Assembly (NCBI GenBank): GCA_951640165.1
Contig: OX621234.1
Coordinates: 23,626,549-23,690,548 of the forward strand
Source: Pseudoips prasinana
Lineage: Eukaryota > Arthropoda > Insecta > Lepidoptera > Nolidae
Direction of reading: 5' to 3'
DNA length: 64,000 nucleotides
In this document: positions 1 through 64,000 of the stretch, piece after piece
Numbering within the stretch: the first letter of the stretch is position 1
Layout: every line of letters starts with the position of its first letter
Translations under genes and position numbers: made by a program
Notes under the pieces: model-generated
The model's input: only the letters and a program-made list of their open reading frames with translations
The model's database searches: none
Told to the model about the DNA's origin: nothing

Positions 1-1508
1 ATTCTTAATATTATTATGTTTTTGAGTAAGTTAGATATCACGGTACCGGTTTCTTTATATTTATCGCCAAGAGAAATAAGTTTGTGCGCAATTGTGTACT
101 GGAGCTCTGCAAACAACGTCAATTTAAGCTTGAAGGTTTAATAACATAGTTAAAATATCTGTACAACATTAAACCTCTCTAAACTTCTTAAATAGTATTT
201 TTTATTAAAGCACAAATGGTACAATATAATTATTAAAGAGGCACCGACTTATAAATATAAGCAGGCTATGGTTGATTAAGTAAGATCTAATTACCTGTAT
301 AATTCACCAGACCTGTATACATTTACTAGACCTGGTATAATTAGGTCAGGTCTATTTAAAAATTTCTGCAAATACCGACACAATAATATTGTAAAGAATT
401 ATTTGTATTACTGTAAAATACACAATTTTACTCGTATGTATTATAAGTACTCACTGCTCTGCGACAATTCTGTTGTAAAAAATATAAATTAAAATATTTC
501 TAATATTAACCATGTGCAAGTATCTACTTGAAATAAAGAGTGTGTACGAAATTCGCCAATAGTAAAACTAAGCAACTAAGTTTTTCTTATCTTGTAATAA
601 AATATTTTCAATTGGCAGGCAAAGGTTTATACCATGTGTACAATGGTAACCATGTGAGAAAAACTTTTCAGGTTGGATAAATCTTTTTTTACCAGAAATA
701 GCCTCTTTTTCACCTACCCAGATCCAAAGAGTCTTACCTGTTGCCATTTCAAATAATAAAAAAAACAAATAATAAAATTTCTTTGACTATTTAATTCAAC
801 TAACTCGTTAACAGTAATGTTATACCCAGAAAAATAGTAGATTGAACAGATTGCAATACTTTATTTTTCTTTACTAGATTTGGACAAACATTAACAAGTC
901 CGTTAAATTGCAGCCTGCAGCCTACATTTGCCTACAGTGACGTTGACACACTGAACTCGTTGGTAAAGGAAACGTAGGTATAGCGCTACTTCCTTTACGC
1001 CATAGGGTCGTAATTTCAGTAAAAGCGTGTCATAGTAAACACGATGATACTTTTGAACGGTCACAAAACACCTCAATAGCAATCTGTGATCTCGCCCTTG
1101 CATTATATTTTTTATCGGCATAATCCCCTAGTCTGTTGTAAATGGCCTTTTTGTAAAACCACACTGTTTATTGTGCAAGAGGTTGTTTGAATTAAAATGC
1201 TACAGTAACTGCTTGGGTATAAGTTTTATTATTTATTTTAATTTTTACTACTAATATAATTTGATTTAGGTATATTGCATATTTTTATATTTTTTGTGTA
1301 TTTGTATAATTTCTGTATTTTTTATAACGTATAACTAATACAATCTAGCTCGACTTTTATATACTAGGAGTTGCCTATTCATTAGATATATATAATAAAT
1401 AAATATAAAAAATACGAAATAATCATCATCATCATGGCAGCCAAAAGACCCCCGCCCCTGCTGGACCAAGGTCCTGTCTGGTTTTGAGCTAGTTATTAGG
1501 AACCGCCT
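1..1508. other. AT-rich 3' flank of Shaker, no gene seen
   Basis: I see no conserved coding sequence. Short open frames here are chance products of AT-rich DNA. Around 1424-1500 a CATCATCATC run is followed by sequence resembling the CATCATCATC-tagged repeat at 40931-41078. Confidence 0.5.
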
Positions 1509-1658
1509 AAGGCTGCGTCTCCACTGAGGTGGAGCGGAGACGAGCTGTGCCGCCTTCACCAATCACATGGCTTGAAATTGACATCTCTTCTCCACTGACG
1601 TGGATTCCAAGCCATGTGATTGGTGGTCTCCGCTCCGCCTCAGTGGAAACGCAGCCTT
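1509..1658. mobile_element. Fold-back MITE with long inverted ends
   Basis: The element starts AAGGCTGCGTCTCCACTGAG and its end is the inverted counterpart (CTCAGTGGAAACGCAGCCTT). An inner pair (CACCAATCACATGGCTTG and CAAGCCATGTGATTGGTG) is also perfectly inverted, so nearly all 150 bp fold into one hairpin. It has no coding capacity, which fits a non-autonomous DNA transposon mobilised in trans. The superfamily is not clear because no clean target duplication could be chosen. Confidence 0.7.
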
Positions 1659-2855
1659 ACGCTCAGGCTTGACGACTTCCAGCCTATTGAACAAGCCGTT
1701 ATCTTCAAAAGTTTTAGTACCATAGACCACATACATTCGCTGCGATAAGTAAATACAGAACACTGAGAGTTAAATCTAGCCATCTGTTTAAAGTTTGTGG
1801 TCTTTCTATGAAAAACCATTCGATTTGATCGAAACCTGGGCCGTGGTGAAGTCTCTCTAAAGGTAACATCTCGACTATCGGTATATCCAAGTGTTGAAGT
1901 GTATTTGTATAAGAAGTTTAATTTCAGTTCGAATACCAAACCGGAACTGGAAACTGGATCTGACTACCAAAGTGTGAAAAATGTAATTTGAATATAATAA
2001 CGCGTGCGATATGAAACATGAGACGAGCGTGCTAAAATGTGGCTTGCGAAGACTTTACTATTAATAATGACATGTAACTCAACAAATTCCTTGAATAATA
2101 TATTTAGAATATTATATGGGGATTATCTATTAATATAGATCGTAACAGGAATCATCTTAACAGTTACATAGACAAAACTGCGATGATTTAAAAACATGAT
2201 ACTTAAAGTCACTAATGTTAAAAGAAACTGTAACTCAAAAAGCTTTATATCGTAATTTGTCACTAATGCTACTATAATAATATATTAAATTCATAATAAA
2301 ACCCTTTACGTAAATAGAATAAAAAAAGTTTATTTCTTTAGGAATTCATTAAATTACAAACCATCTCGTTGTAATAATAATATTCTTCTTTATTGTGTTT
2401 TCAATACGACGAGATAAATATGAAGAAAGGATATGATGCAAATTAATAAGAGTTATATAGGTACTCTAGTTTTTGTTGCCGTATGAAAATTAGCACTTAC
2501 TTCACTTTATTATGTTTGTAGTATTTTTCTAGAAGCTATTAGCAGAATTTAAAAACTATAGCAATGGGGTGTTAGGAGCAACTACAGAAATTGGATTACA
2601 ACATTAACTCTTAGCTAGACAACTTCCGAAGACAGCAAACATAAAAATAATTTCAAAAGGTATTCTTAGGCGCACTTTGTTGAACAGGGAAATCTGTTGT
2701 CCCAGATAACTCACTAAAACGTCCGTCTAAATCTATAGGCGTGTGACAAGAAGCGGCTCTTATTGCTATCCTTACATGGGTTGTCTAGCAAAGCGTTAAA
2801 TTGAGGTTAAGGATGAGATGACCTGGCTACAAACGGGGCAAATCTAACCTGATAG
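1659..2855 (-). other. Probable Shaker 3' UTR and downstream flank
   Basis: AT-rich sequence after the ETDV stop. It has two candidate poly(A) hexamers (2506 and 2329) and no conserved reading frame. The 3' UTR probably occupies the upper few hundred bases. Confidence 0.5.
2506..2511 (-). terminator. Candidate poly(A) signal for the long Shaker isoform
   Basis: AATAAA on the minus strand about 350 nt after the ETDV stop codon. A second hexamer lies at 2329-2334. The sequence alone does not decide which is used. Confidence 0.35.
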
Positions 2856-63834
<60,979 letters not shown>

Positions 63835-64000
63835 GGTGCAGCGCCGTGCGGGCCCGCCGCGATCACTGCGGCACGCCCGGCCGCGACACCCGCGCGCGCA
63901 CTACCCGCCCGCTGCGCGACTTTACCGCTGAATCTCACGCCCGTGGCGGCTGAGCGGTACGACGACACCGATCGGCGCGATACGTCTATCGCTGAGCTGA

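Overview
The window reads as nuclear DNA of a moth or butterfly (Lepidoptera). It is AT-rich and intron-rich, and it is dense with lepidopteran-type repeats: tRNA-headed SINEs, Lep1-type Helitrons ending in CTAG, mariner and Tc1 elements, and broken LINEs. I see no prokaryotic or viral gene set.

One host gene dominates. It is the voltage-gated potassium channel Shaker (Kv1), on the minus strand, running from a GC-rich first-exon region at about 63.3-64.0 kb to a final coding exon ending at 2856. I assembled it exon by exon from conserved protein sequence, splice sites and reading phase. Two candidate first exons (63773-63834 and 63320-63342) both fit the phase of the second exon (41982-42099). 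The T1 domain follows (16017-16120, 14969-15130), then one large exon with S1-S5 (14252-14895). Next come two alternative 130-bp pore exons (13361-13490 and 13123-13252), the S6 exon (11388-11593), and two alternative C-termini: a short one stopping at 11060, and a long one (3455-3672 plus 2856-3044) ending in the PDZ ligand ETDV. With the upstream first exon the coding lengths are 1833 nt (610 aa) and 1470 nt (489 aa), both open throughout.

The most interesting point is the duplicated pore exon. Both copies keep the TVGYGD selectivity filter. The copy at 13361-13490 changes the outer vestibule: by Drosophila numbering F425 becomes N, K427 becomes E and T449 becomes R. Including both exons, or neither, breaks the frame, so the pair should be mutually exclusive. 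Alternative pore exons are known in spiny lobster shaker; Drosophila Shaker, as I recall it, has one.

The rest is intron, mainly a 25.9-kb intron (16121-41981) and a 21.2-kb intron (42100 to the first exons). Notable insertions are an intact Tc1-like transposase (17428-18453), an intact mariner with near-perfect terminal repeats and TA duplication (19539-20820), a Helitron helicase remnant (20829-21240), a triple-nested LINE/SINE/Helitron block (21290-23460), a mariner split by a Helitron-like element (53404-54863), an apparently 5S-rRNA-derived SINE (37511-37630) and several MITEs. Scattered through the introns are isolated, nearly perfect short inverted repeats, the best a 32-bp perfect stem with a 3-nt loop at 56969-57035.
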